In this document: piece after piece, positions 27,337-40,123 of the stretch
Layout: every line of letters starts with the position of its first letter
Numbering within the stretch: the stretch's first letter is position 1
Assembly (NCBI GenBank): GCA_037389465.1
Contig: JAZARR010000187.1
Span: forward strand, 186,001-250,000
Reading direction: 5' to 3'
DNA length: 64,000 nucleotides
DNA from: Baylisascaris procyonis
Lineage: Eukaryota > Nematoda > Chromadorea > Rhabditida > Ascarididae
Notes under the pieces: model-generated
Database searches by the model: none
What the model was told of the DNA's origin: nothing
Seen by the model: only the letters and a program-made list of their open reading frames with translations
Position numbers and translations under genes: made by a program

Positions 27337-27945
27337 TCACTGGTGAAGAAAAATACGGGGAATTCGGAGGACTGTTCGTACGTTGGCTGTAACAGAACGC
27401 AACCAACTTGGAGATTTGGAGTGATTTTTGCGATTCGCACAATTCTGTGAACAGAACGCTGCTAAGGATTGCCAGATTTCAACATGACACCGAATTAAGG
27501 CCCTCCATATGAGAAACAAGTTCTGTTTCTTACGTATTGCACCTTGCTGCAGTCCAGAGCTCAGATTGTGAAATAACCAATAATTAAAAATATACAATAT
27601 AATTAACAAAAAGGGAGAGACTATTTTAGGCACATGAAATATTAGGAACGAAAAGTGCTGCCACAATATTTCCCTATCATTATAACAGATGGATCTAGGA
27701 GCGAATGGTATATGGAATGGATATGAGGTGTGATAATAGCAAGCAGAAGGATGATAACTGTGCAGAGAGAGGGCAAAAAAAATCAAACTGAGCGGAATCA
27801 ATATGAATAAAATAAACCTTAATGGCGAAAAGAATTTTAAATCAATGGTTGATTCAAATTTATAAATTAATAAAGAAATGAACATATACGCAATAACGCA
27901 TGGAATAAATGAATAATAATGAAAGGATAACATAGTGAAAGGCAT
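27337..27945 (-). other. Longest open frame in the window (202 codons), unassigned
   Basis: A minus-strand frame opens with ATG at 27945 and stays open for 202 codons. The first half is hydrophobic and rich in Phe, Ile, Tyr and Ser, as AT-rich noncoding DNA often reads. The last 70 codons are more mixed (CHVEIWQSLAAFCSQNCANR). No family is recognisable. Since nematode genes here have short exons, a single 600-nt exon without homology is weak evidence for a gene. Confidence 0.2.
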
Positions 27946-29237
27946 AATGCAAACAGTAATAACATTTGCTTTACATTGTTTAACCGTTTTTTTGCTTTTT
28001 GACTGATTTTATGATAATAATCCACGTATAAACCTTCACCTACTCCTATTGTAGAGCTTATTTGGCTCTTACTTTGCCGATTTTACCCAATTCATTTCAG
28101 TTCTTGTTTTGCCACCCCCTCTCTTTTCCACTTTCCACACCCCTCTAATTGCTTTTCCATCTCATATCAACTCAATGTCATCTTTGCTTGTATGTCCACT
28201 TGCTGCCCTCTAATCTTGTCATATAACTATGAAACATTGTGATAGCGCTTTTCGTTTTTATTGTTACTTATTAATAACAGTCTCCTTTTGCGTACTATAT
28301 AATATTTTATAAAACAGGCAAATATACGAGTTGCTTCGCCCACCTATGTATTTATAGACAATTGTCTATAAAGCAAAACATTAGTGGGGAAAGAAAATAA
28401 ATCATCGGTTTGAGATGAGTTCGCTGGAATTCAACGAATTTTAGCTTTCTCATTGATCATTTCCACGTGTTTCATTTCATCTATTTGCCCCCTTTCCTTG
28501 CCTGCCTATGAAATTTTTCATTACTGCTACATGTTATTCGATGTTACAGCAGATTGGTTGTCTTTTTGCAGTTTCTGGTGTTGGTTCGATGATCGAATCG
28601 CTCTACTATTATAACTGTAACGAAGAAAAAACCTATTACGTGCTGAACTAAGAATGCTTGTCACTACTGGCTACTTTCGGTTATTAGTGAAGTGACTTCC
28701 GGTGAAAAATTTTCAACTTTTTGAAAGCGTACGAATTGTTCGACTAGACTTGGTTTAGAAGGTTGAAATCGGCTTTGTTTTTCTCTGACAACCACTTCCG
28801 CACAAAATTTGAAAACAAGAAAGACTACGCGCTCAGTTGGCGAATCAAACATGATGGCTTTTCGTGAGCTGCATCATTTTATAATTCCAAAAACACAAAA
28901 TAAAACAGTTAGGTAAGAAAAGGGATACAAATTCGAGCAGGAAGTTAGACTTCATTAAAAAAAAAAACAGCACTCATTTAGAATTAACAGGTTTTGGATT
29001 AGTAGGCATGAAAACAACACGTGTTTCAAAATATGACGTGAAACGAACAGATGGGTCATGACCCCCATCCGTGCTTATAGGCACCTTTCCCTTCAAGGGT
29101 GAGCAAGTCACACACACGCCTAAACTGTCCAATTGGGCCACAGCGACATATCATTCTATCATTACATTCGTGACTCGACATTATTTGGAGGAGGATGGTT
29201 CTATTCAAAAATTTCATCGGAATATCTAAATGCTTAC

Positions 29238-29306
29238 CTGAGCAGGTGAATATAGGTTACCATGACGTGAGGATGACGGCATTGAATTTTCCACTTCAGC
29301 GCTCAT
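29238..29306 (-). CDS. Candidate first coding exon, possibly of the double-BTB gene
   Basis: ATG at 29306-29304 opens 23 codons (MSAEVENSMPSSSRHGNLYS then PAQ) ending in a strong donor CAG|GTAAGC in phase 0. The next recognisable minus-strand exon, at 16967, has a TTTTAG acceptor and can also be read from phase 0, which would add NE before MDKY and give a 428-aa protein. The Ser-rich, polar N-terminus suits a leader before a BTB domain. The join spans a 12-kb intron and is inference; the exon could belong to another gene or be chance. Confidence 0.35.
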
Positions 29307-29528
29307 CGTCTTCGCACATTTCAAAGCGTTGTTGGTCTTGTAATAATGACGATTGAGTACGAATCAAGCCAGAATGGATGCCCGCCTCAAATCGTTTATG
29401 AATCTGAAATTATTGTGACATTGCGAAGTACGAATCAATGCACTTTCAATTTACGTTTGCAATTACACGAACAAATTAGCATTTTGTTCAAATATGCTAC
29501 GATGAAAGCGTCTTGTTTCAATTCACAA

Positions 29529-29627
29529 GCCATATATCTATATCTACATCTATATCTACCTCTATATCTATATTATATATCTATTTATATCTTTATATCT
29601 ACCTATATCTGTATCATCCATATCATG

Positions 29628-29674
<47 letters not shown>
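29529..29674. repeat. (TATATC)n-like hexamer array grading into (TA)n
   Basis: Variants of ctatat at 29529-29620 pass into about 22 pure TA units up to 29674. Open frames across it encode only Ile/Tyr/Ser runs. Confidence 0.9.
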
Positions 29675-29676
<2 letters not shown>

Positions 29677-31699
29677 CAGAGCGAGCGAGATACTCTAGCT
29701 AGGCATCATATAATGGGAGCTTAGCAAAAACATGAAGTTAACAATAAGAGAGAAAACAACCAGTAACGGAAATCACTTTGACTTCAGTCTTCGCTATTTT
29801 TTCTTTTGAAAGTTTTCTCGATATATACGGTAAGCACAATGAGAATATTCAATTTTTAAAATATTCTCCTCATCTTTATAACAAACTTTCTTAATTCGAC
29901 CTAAGAAAAAGCTTTGAATTCTTATGACTTATTTGATTTTATTGCCCGGAAATGCTCCCACAGAGCGGATGATAATAAGTTAATATATTCGGAAAGGTTT
30001 ATACTTGGAGAATGGTTTGCTGTCTAAAAATTTCTTACAGAATAGTGGAAATTCGTTTTTGCGCCCTTCATCTTCAAATCTGACAGAACTCTTCTAGTAC
30101 AAAAAACCTTTAAAGTACTACTGCAAAATGAAGTGGAAATCCGTAGCTCACGCTAAATGCTCATTTAAAAAAGTTGTACACCAATATTGAAATAATTAAG
30201 ACATACTTTTTGTGGATGAACGAGAACCTAAGCCGGCACTACTAGAGGATGGGAGGGGGGGGGGGGACTTGCCAATTAGGGAAATTTCATGGAAACCTTT
30301 TTGAGCAGGTAATTGTTCTGCTGCATTCATCGTTGGAAACATACCCAAGAAGTCCAAATTTCAAAGGACCCAACAACGCACAAAAATTGCAACACTGAAT
30401 AACGAGTTTGAAAGTTGTACGGAAATTTTTTAAAACAAGTGACACCACAGAGGAAATAAATAAATTATGCTATCGAAATTAGCGTTCAAAATGTGAATCT
30501 CCAATGAGAATCGAGTGTGAAGCAGTGTTAAAAATATCGAATTTGGTATTTGTTTGATATAAGTACATATTTGATGTTGAAACAAAAGAAATAGGAATGG
30601 AATAAAAGATGAACTAAATGAGATTAGGTGATTCAAAAATGTTACCAAGAAAGCCGAAAGAGGTCGGAAAATTGCTTGCAACGAGTTCGTCGATATGAGG
30701 CGGATGCTATAGAAGAAAACGTTGTGAGTGCAGCTTGCGCTTTGCCTCAATGCACACGTTATCGCATTGAGTAGAATTTACACTCATTGATCAATTCTTG
30801 AGCATGACAACGCCATCCGCCTTCCAATGGGGCATTTGCATTTTTCCTTTCTCGCGCTTATTATGCATTGTTCAATACGATATTCGATTCCTTTCGTTCC
30901 AGAAAAGCTTCCTGAAATTTTCTAATGGTTTAAACCCAATGCTATGGTAAAGATTAAATGGTAAACAATTCAACCCTTATGATTACGAATGGGAGGAATA
31001 GGTATGAAGATGGATAGATGACTGCATCATCGACGCCTATAGCGAAACTTCGCTGAAGCGAGGCAGAACTATATCACTGATATCGTCTAAAGCATTCTAA
31101 TTATCCGCATAAAAGCATTAGTTTAATTTCAACGTTGATAAAGAAAGAAACCAATATGGAAGTATACAATAAGCATTTGGCCTCTGTTTGTTATTTTATT
31201 TCTTATTTATCTATTCTAACGATCCGAGATATGGAAGATATAAAAATATATATGAGCATTAAGTTACACAGTTGAGAACAATCCGACTGCAATAAGTGCA
31301 GAAGAAAACAAAGCAATTCCTCAAAGCCTATCCTCAAAATTCATATGTCTAAGATAAAGCGCATCAAATAAGCCAATAACGCTAACATGCATTATTTGTT
31401 AGTAAAGAAAATAACTTCTGCGAGTTGCACCACATTTATAGAAAAAGGAAAATAACATAAACAAAGAAATATGAGGAATGAATACTTGATTGACGATAAA
31501 GAGAACGAAAATCAACGATATTTTTATTAATGCTTTATTACTCTTATCAAAATCGGAGTCAAAAATCAAAAAATATGAATCATTTTCGAGCATTCAAACT
31601 GAATTGTACTAATGCTGCTCTTTACTAACGGAAAGCAGAAAGCCATCTTGAGAACGAAATCGTTTAACAGCAGCAAATCTATAATGAGGCGTGTGTGCA

Positions 31700-31985
31700 T
31701 CGAATATGCGCAGCATTACGTTTTCACCCAGGGGAGAGAAAAAAAGCTCTTAAAGTGGCAACGACAGTCAATACAACTTCAACTCATTTTCGTCCCAACC
31801 AGGGAATTGAAAGCGAAACAAGCGAAAAAGTCCCCGTTGCGAAAGAAGGAAACAAGGAATCCCACAAAGATTGTAAGATTTCTCAGTGAGGAAAGTGCTC
31901 CGCGGCTGACTCCTACGATAAGCGCTACTTTACCCTGCAGAGTAACCATTTGGTGCTGCAAAGTCAGTGTCTGACACTGGATTGA
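31700..31985 (+). other. Coding-like patch, unassigned
   Basis: Two overlapping plus-strand frames stay open with polar, protein-like composition. One reads GIESETSEKVPVAKEGNKES and reaches TGA, after which the same frame continues as DSYDKRYFTLQSNHLVLQSQ. The other is 120 codons and Lys/Arg-rich. The minus strand is open here as well. It may be a gene remnant or a repeat-derived segment; no splice signals make a convincing exon. Confidence 0.2.
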
Positions 31986-32078
31986 CTCTTTCAAGGGGTC
32001 CAGGCGGACTCTTGAAGGAATGACAGAGCTTGAATCCCATCCATCAGAGGGAACACTGCCATATTACTTAGCTATCGC

Positions 32079-32157
32079 ATGATCAAGAAAAAAATAGCCC
32101 AAGCCGAAAAAGGCCACCTTGCAGGAGCACACGATCGCAGTGACCTTCAACCAAAGG
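32079..32157 (+). CDS. Candidate alternative 5' exon of the phenylalanine hydroxylase gene
   Basis: ATG at 32079 starts 26 codons (MIKKKIAQAEKGHLAGAHDR then SDLQPK) plus one base, ending in a near-consensus donor AAGG|GTAAGT. The first hydroxylase coding exon can be extended back to an acceptor GTGTAG before 35977, where the frame needs exactly two bases; joining the two makes a Gly codon and keeps frame. This would give a 498-aa isoform with a longer N-terminus. The acceptor lacks a T-rich tract and the intron would be 3.8 kb, so this is tentative. Confidence 0.3.
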
Positions 32158-35100
32158 GTAAGTGCAGATGCACAAATCTTCACACCAAACTTAACTTTTA
32201 AGCGGAAATGAACGATTCATTATGGTGAACGATTTGAGGCTTCATATTCATATTACTGATTTGCTATTATATCATTGAATGCACATGCTTATGGCTCTCA
32301 AAAATGCGCCCATTCACAAATGGCATTGCAAAGGACAACTGTCATTCAATAGCGATTTCTTAAAAACAAAGATAAGCGGATAATATCATCTCCGTAATTA
32401 ACATAAACAAAGTGCTGCGCTTAGGTAATGCAAAACATTTAGTAAAGTCGAAATAATCTGAAATGATATTCTTGAATAATGGTATATTTCCAGTTGCAAA
32501 ATAATGGTATATTTGAATAATGGTACATACTAGTGTGATGCATATATCCGGTCCCGAATAATATAACACCATTACGACCGAATATCGCAGGCAGTCACAT
32601 TTACTTACTACTTGCCGATGAAGTAAGACGGTGATCAAGTAATACGCGAGAATGCAGATTTTTGAAATAAGCATTCAGCTACTCAATTAGTACGTTATGA
32701 AATCATTTAGATTTGAGAAAGCATGAGCTAAACTCTCGGCTGGTGCCTTTTTCTGATTCCAATTTCCACGAATTTCGATGGGCTCAAGTGGGTGAAAAAA
32801 GAACAGCAATAAAATCTTTGCTCTGTTCATGTTAAACATTAGCAATTGCATAGCTTTCTGCTTAAAGTATGCTGGTGTGGTCACAAGCAAAAAAAAAATC
32901 AAAAAACAAGTGGCCCATCAAAAAGCGACAACTGCTGTCAATTTGCGTAATGCGAATTTACATCTTCATTAATTGAATGAAATCCAAAATGCTAACTAAT
33001 TTCAGGTGATAGACCATTAAATCATATCACTAGAATGCATAAACGAGTTCATGATGAAAAGTTAACATAACATAATGCGTTAATGGATGAAAACAATGAA
33101 TAAGCAGAAAAAAAATAAGTTGAAAAACGAACGTCGGAAAAAGAAAAGACGGGTAAGACGGAAGATATCATTAGCGCCGAAAACATTTTTAGTAAAAATT
33201 GTTTCCGGTAATATTTTAAACAAAGAATATATTAGCGACTGCTAAGCATATGCAAATATCACCTCAATCATCGTCTCATCTTTTTTCTTGTATTTCAAGA
33301 TTCAGTTTCAGCCGCTATTATTCACACGCCTTCTCTTTCGCAATCCATTAATGCACTCCCTTCTAATATCTTCGGTTTTATTTATTTATTCATTAGCTAT
33401 TGTTCTCTATCAGCGCTGCGCCCATTCTTTATACTGAACAATGTTGACATGACTCAGCGACTATATTTAGAGTTTTTTGGTCAAAAAATATTGCCTCTGG
33501 CACTACATGCCTCATTAAGACCCTGTCACCGATTTTGGAAAACCAAGAGGTTTTAACGGCATTTTTTAAAGGGCACTACTGAGATTTAATGGCATTTTTG
33601 CTCACTTGAACAGTTTCCAGAAGCAACTTTTATAATCAGAAACGCTGCAGGTAAGCAGTAGATCATAGCCCTCTTCTTGCTAGCCTTCCGTAGTGCTCAT
33701 AAATTAACTCTGGCCCCTCACCTAATACCCTTCCATTACTAACTGTTTGTTATATTCACCTTTAACTAACATCTTAGCCTGTTGTGGGTCTTTATGAATT
33801 ACAATTGTGGATCACATAAACAACTTTCAAAATAGCACGAGGCTTAGAAGGGGCCTTAAATCCACATACTAAACCCATCTATTAACACGAAAAAGGAAGT
33901 TGAAAACGCTTAAATTTGTTAAAATCACATATTACTCTTATTTTCTCTCTTTTATTTTCACCATCTCATTTCTCTATCTTTTTTATTTTTCTCAAGCCCT
34001 ACTCCCAATAACCGCATCTAATCAATATGTATATAACCGTCCTTTATTTTCCATTAGGTATTTTCCACCTATAACGCAACTCTACTTATGCATCATATAT
34101 AAGGAACTACATAACGGCGCAACATAGACACACCATCAGATGCGTCACGAAGTTTGTATACAGTCTTCGTGATGAAAAGGTATCGAATCTTAGAGAATCA
34201 AATCGTTTCATTTATACGTTCACGAATTCGATTTCACTCAGTAGCAATATCAACACTAATTTCCTTATGTGATAAACGCAAATATAACGAAACAAATCGA
34301 ATACGCATTACACAAAGGCTATTTGGATGAAAATTGCAATAGTCTATTTCTATCATTTCATATGCATAATATTATCGCAAAAATTTGCGTGATAAATTGC
34401 AATTCAATTGAAATTGATAATTCTTTTCAGATAAAACATCCGTATCACATATCAATGCATCATTTTCGAGCAAAAAAACGCTGTAAAATCTAAGGCAATG
34501 CACAAATTTAGTTCAACGAAGAAATTCACAGAAACTGTTGTATTGAACATAGTCCACATATTTTTGTCATTGACTAAAAGCTGAAACAAGAACGTTCAGA
34601 TTGGTATTTCGGCTCAATATTCTTGTTTTTTTGCCTAGAGGTGTCTTCACAATAGTTCTTCTAAGAATCAATTTAGAAACTTTGTATAATTTGAAGCATA
34701 TTTTTATAAGATCATTACGTAATACCCGCTATGCCTATCAAATTTTATAGCTCTTGCTTCAATGATTCGCAAGTTTTGATTTACGAACGGACATAGACGC
34801 ACACACATATATCCAAGGGCAAACAACTATGCACAGATAGGTCATTCTTATAATACCTGTGAAAAGCATATCACCAAAGGCCTACAAAAAGTAACGTACA
34901 AATTGTTGTCCAGTCGCTTGATTACCAAGATTGTTTACTCTCAATGACTTACCAAAAATCTAGAAGCATAGCAGCTGATGTCCCATAGTTCTACTTTGTT
35001 CAAGAATTCGATGAGTGCATACAAGAAACAAATCGATGAATATCACTTTATCAGCTGCTATCTTTTACACGAGTATGTCTAAACCTGTATAATCAAAACC

Positions 35101-36002
35101 ACTATAATTATATCTCTAGTATGCCCATTGCTACATGATATGCACACCCACATACTCCAAGTTGTGCGAAATGCGCTTCGTTACACTTATCCTCTCTCTA
35201 TACTTGTCTATATAGCGCACTTTCCGAATACAGAGATGTTACATACAATCATCTAATGACAGCCGCATAAGAATAGAGTACAATATGCATACTATTACAC
35301 TTCTCTTTTCCATAATATCAGCTTTAGTTTCAACCTTCATTTTATTGAAATTGTGAGAGTATTATGAGGAGGAGAGAGATTGCCTTTATAAAAAACAACT
35401 AGAATTCTGGGTATGAAAGAGTGAAGCGTACTGCAGATAATGGCATTTACAATAAACACATCATCGCCTATGAAAAACTGGTTCTGCCACTGAGAGGTTA
35501 AATCGGTTGATTGCTATGGTCAGCTGAGTTTTTCTATTTACGTTTATCATCGTTCGTTTGTACGACAGCTAATTTGGGCAAACGCTCCCTACTACTATCA
35601 ACGATAGATCATCAGATGATATGCAACGATTCTCGCCTGAATATTCCATGGTTACGAATGAATTCAAATTGTGTCTCTTAAGAAATTTTTTTCATCTCTA
35701 ATAAAGTTAAATATTTTACTATGTGTGTATGTTTAAACGATTCCAAAAGTCATGAAAACAACTATAAATCCATAGATTTCTATCCATTCTCTTCGGTTGA
35801 AATATCTATGCCATTATAGGCGTTCCTCTTCACAATGGTTTATGCTACTCAAAAAATACAAATTTATGTCATGAATATTTGCATATCATTCAAAGGACTT
35901 GTCACAGCGGATTTTGATTCTTTCTTCAAAGTTCCAGAAAATAGTTAAAATTTACGTGTATCACAACTATGTGTAGGTGCCATACGCATAGCGGTGGAAT
36001 GG
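32158..36002. other. 5' flank or first intron of the phenylalanine hydroxylase gene
   Basis: AT-rich DNA with many stops on all frames. A small imperfect repeat (ataatggtatatt) lies at about 32470-32530. Nothing else codes convincingly; frames at 32360-32674, 33900-34127 and 34269-34493 are Ile/Phe/Tyr/Asn-rich as expected of noncoding AT-rich sequence. Confidence 0.5.
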
Positions 36003-39000
36003 ATGAGAAGGAGTGAGCTTTATATGGGGAAAGAAAATTCACTGAACGCTAAAAGGAATGTAAATTTTCAGCGTTCTTCGAGCGACCTTTCCGTGATCGA
36101 AAACATCAACCGCCCAGGACAAACCACTATAATATTTTCACTCAAAGAAAGACCAGGAGCACTCGCTGAAATATTGAAACTTTTCCAGGCAAGAGATTCA
36201 TTTCTTTAACAATAACCGAAATTGGTCCTAATTGGTAGAAATAATGAGACGTGAAATGAGCTCTGGAAATTGAAAAAAAAATATCCAGGATACATCAAAA
36301 AATTCTAACACATTCCCCCAGTTTAGGCTTTCTTCTGCACGAAAACATCTCATCTACTTATTTATATATCAAGAAATTCCTTAGGAAATATTAAAATCAT
36401 CTAATAATATGTTCACCGTCAATTATCAAGCCTAAAGGCTAATGAAGATCGAAAAAGGAATTTAATATTTTTTTCCAATATATTTGCATAGATCGAATGT
36501 CTAATTATCGCTGAAATTCTTGTTGAATAAAATGCGTTAAAGGAGAGTGAAGTGAATCTAACACATATCGAATCGCGTCCATCAAAGGCAAACAAAGATT
36601 GCTATGAGTTTCTTGTCGAATGTGCAAAGAATGCGAACAAAGAATCTATCGAATGCACTATCAAATTGCTTAAAGAAAACGCTGAGAGTATCGTTGTGCA
36701 TGATTTCAACTATACTTCTAAGCAGAACGAAGGTTTTCTTTTCATTTAATTCACCCCGTATATGCCACTCTCTAAAACGATTATCTTCTATTTTCTTAGC
36801 TTTTCGACAATAACCGTTCGTTATAAATCGACTTTTTTATTGTACAGCAATCTAATCTACATAGAATTTTTTTTTTGCTAAAGTATTTAATAAAATATTT
36901 TCAATATCTAAAACATAGCGCAAAGAATTTCAAAGTGTATATCAAAGCTTGAAAATTTACTTAAGATGAGGAAGGAATTGTTCTATGCGGTGATTATTAA
37001 CTGTATGGGAAGCAAAGAGAGCGAGCGAGCTGAGTGCCTTCGTTTTCGCAGCTAGCTGTCACAATTTCGTACTCAACTCTTATGCTAAACAATACGAAGA
37101 TAGAGTGGAGATCCAATCATAAGTAAATTATCACAATTATAACCAGTCAGTATGCTTGCGTGGCGTTTCCAGAAGGAAATTTTAAAAAATGGGATACGAT
37201 TACGAGTATGTTCGAAACGCATAACTATAGAAGCGTTCCATCGTAACAACAATATGTTCAGCGCAATATTATTATACTGCTTATGTGGAACTGACTGTAA
37301 GGCAAAAGAATATTAAATAAGTGAATTATAGATTCGGTACCATGGTTCCCATCGAAAATTTCTGATATTGATAAATTTGCGAATCGTATTCTAAGCTATG
37401 GCTCTGATCTCGACGCAGATCATCCGGTAAGGTGAACTTGATTTCAATAATGGCTTAATCATACAAACGCGAAGCAAACAGGGAGAGTTATCCGCGAGTC
37501 TAGCAGAATATGTGATTTCTAGAATTCTGCCAATTAAATCAATTGACAGAATTAAATGCAGGATAGAAAGTAAACGAGAGAAGTCAATGTAAGTAGGCAA
37601 TTCGACCGTCGAGCAATGCATTTTGCTATGACCGGCTATATGAACTACACGGAAAAATTTTAATTTATGTAATTTTTTTGCGTAACGATGCGACAGAATT
37701 AGAACGTTTGCCTATATTTATGAATGCAAGCACATTCTTCATGCAGTGAAACAACATTAAACGTTTTTGAAGCATCGCTTAGAAGTGACTGCATGCGTCA
37801 CATAGTGCTGCTGAGTGGGATAATTTCTGACTTGTTTTTCCGGTTTCGCCGCATACTTAATTGAATGTTTGCGTCATCGTTGTTGATAGTTTAAGCAGCC
37901 TCACTACGAAGGATGATAGCTGTACTTTTCCTTAACATTCCATCGTTTCCCACTACCTTTCCCAGAAATATCTTCCACATATTATTTTTCAAAACCTATC
38001 TGCTATAGTATCCTTGGCATCTTATTCGCATTATCCTATTATAAGTGCTCAGCGACACTGTCAATTATGGGGGCAAAAGTATTCGGGTCCAGTCGATTCG
38101 TATGGATTGGACGAAAAGCAATTTATTTCATTGGTTTGGGGAATAATCAGAGAGCGTTCTGAAGCAGCTGTTACATGCCGTGCTGCACAAGGCGTGATTG
38201 CGAAAGTTTTAGGCCACATAATTTATGGAGTCTTTATTTGATTAGAGCTCCGAAAGAAAAGGTTTCCTAGGCTTTTTCCTATTTTTCCTATACGGTATGT
38301 GCATACTGATAAAGAAAAATGGTAAGATGAAAGAACATCATTTCTGATATGTTCCATAGGATAGACAGAAGCGTAATTAATGAAAACCCGGAACAACGTA
38401 TTACATGCAACACTTAGTACAGAAATGCAAGAGGAAGCTATTTTGTTTGGTAGTGACTGAGGGGGGGGGGGAGGGGGAAGGTGGGGGAGAGGTGTTAAAG
38501 AACACTGCGGAAACAATTAGAAATACTTTATTGAGAGTCCAAATCAAAGTTCCTCACAAAATATTTGGAAGCCTCCTTGGTAGGAGTCATATGCGCAATT
38601 AACTCGAAAATAGCTAAGCCAACAAATGCCACTACAATGAAAATTTTTCCCTTTGCAAGTTTCGTCAAGAAGATAGACAAGTAATCTTTGTATAGCAGCA
38701 GTATTTACTAAGTCTACATTTAGTTCACTCATCGACGAACGAACAAGAAAACAATTAAATAAAAAAAAAGATTTAAAAAAATAAAAAAGTAGAGAAATAT
38801 TTTGCAACATCTACGAACATTTTAAGTTAAAATGATCAATAAGCACTTTGTTTCTTTATTTCACAGCAAAAACCTTTCCCTTCATTAAGTTCAAAAAATT
38901 CTAGTCAAGAGGAATTTCCTCGTAAGAGCATTCACTGGTTTAATGAAATTTTTTTTGACGCAAAATGAAGTGCGAATAAAATTTCGAATCGTGGAACAAT

Positions 39001-40044
39001 GTAAAATGCCTTACTAGGAAATTATTCATGAGCACATTCATCAGGTACACTCATTAATGATCAGAAATTAGAACTATTTTCCGTTCATTCGCAAAAATTT
39101 ATTAAGATGTGATGCGAGCAATGATATCACATCTTAATAATTGTTTCATATGGTATAGCATAAATAAACTTTTTCATTAAGGGATTCAAAGATGAAACGT
39201 ATCGTACTCGCAGGAAATATTTCGCTGACATCGCCTTCAACTATAAGCAGTAAGCATTACAGCTATGCGATGATTATGAGTTTATACTTCAAAAAAAAGA
39301 GAGAAAGTTTTTGTAAAAAAGCGAATCCCAAACTCATTCGCTAATTTATGAGTTAATGAACGAGTGGAGCATATAATCCAAATTATTATTTATTGACTGC
39401 CGTAGAGCCAATTTAAAAAAAAGTTGTTTTTCAGGTTCTTCTTTGAAGAAGACCAAACTTAACGCATGCTAACTATATATTTTCCGCTTTGCTTCGTTGA
39501 TTTTACCCCTGTTCATATGAGCAAATATAACGTAAGCAATTATTTGAGAGATGCCGAAAAGAAATAAGACAGCAGCAATGGAAGTGATGAAATCTATTTT
39601 CATTTGAAAATTGTTTGCAAGGAGATGTTGCATTGATTTTAACATCGAGAAAAAATAGCTCAGTAGGCGTACTGCGACAAAATCCACCACTGCTTTTCGT
39701 GCAATAATCTCTATTCATTAAACGTAATTAAATCCACTGATCGCACAAATCTATAGAGGCTGCCTTTTTGTGGTTTGACCGGTTGTGAGGCGTGAACAAT
39801 TTTTTTTTTTTTAAATATCAGAGCAACCATAACTCCTCCCAAAATTCACATATCTACTTCAGCAGTGGTCGGTGGATCAATTTTTATTTTAGGCTATACT
39901 CAAGGATTCAGTAAATCTAGTCTCATTGGTTACCGTGCTAAAACCGTTGATCAGACAGAAAGATAAACATATAAAAGTAGATGCATGGAAATAAATGAAC
40001 GTCCATGTGCCTATACAGAAGGATAAAAATGAACCAATTGCAAC

Positions 40045-40123
<79 letters not shown>

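Larger units (their letters stand above)
16968..29237. other. Long noncoding stretch: probable large 5' intron or intergenic DNA
   Basis: No conserved exon was found over 12 kb. It holds tandem repeats (18800-18960, 21171-21243), a (TA)n array (22261-22305), a GC-rich palindrome (24108-24133), purine-rich DNA near 17770-17860, C runs near 22553 and 23533, and a 202-codon minus frame at 27337-27945. Two further minus-strand frames look mildly coding: 19360-19200 (contains VGSRSAERQLKKSARGAETG) and 28852-28664 (MFDSPTERVVFLVFKFCAEV onward). None could be joined to a gene. If the candidate exon at 29238-29306 belongs to the double-BTB gene, all of this is one intron. Confidence 0.45.
29307..32078. 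other. Intergenic region between divergent genes
   Basis: This stretch separates minus-strand candidate exon 29238-29306 from the plus-strand candidate exon at 32079. It holds a hexamer/TA microsatellite (29529-29674), a G run at about 30253-30267, and a coding-like patch at about 31700-31985. No promoter motif could be assigned. Confidence 0.4.

Noticed and set aside
29346..29698. Plus-strand ORFs of 109 and 61 codons
   Set aside because: Their C-terminal halves are microsatellite translations and the first half has no exon support.
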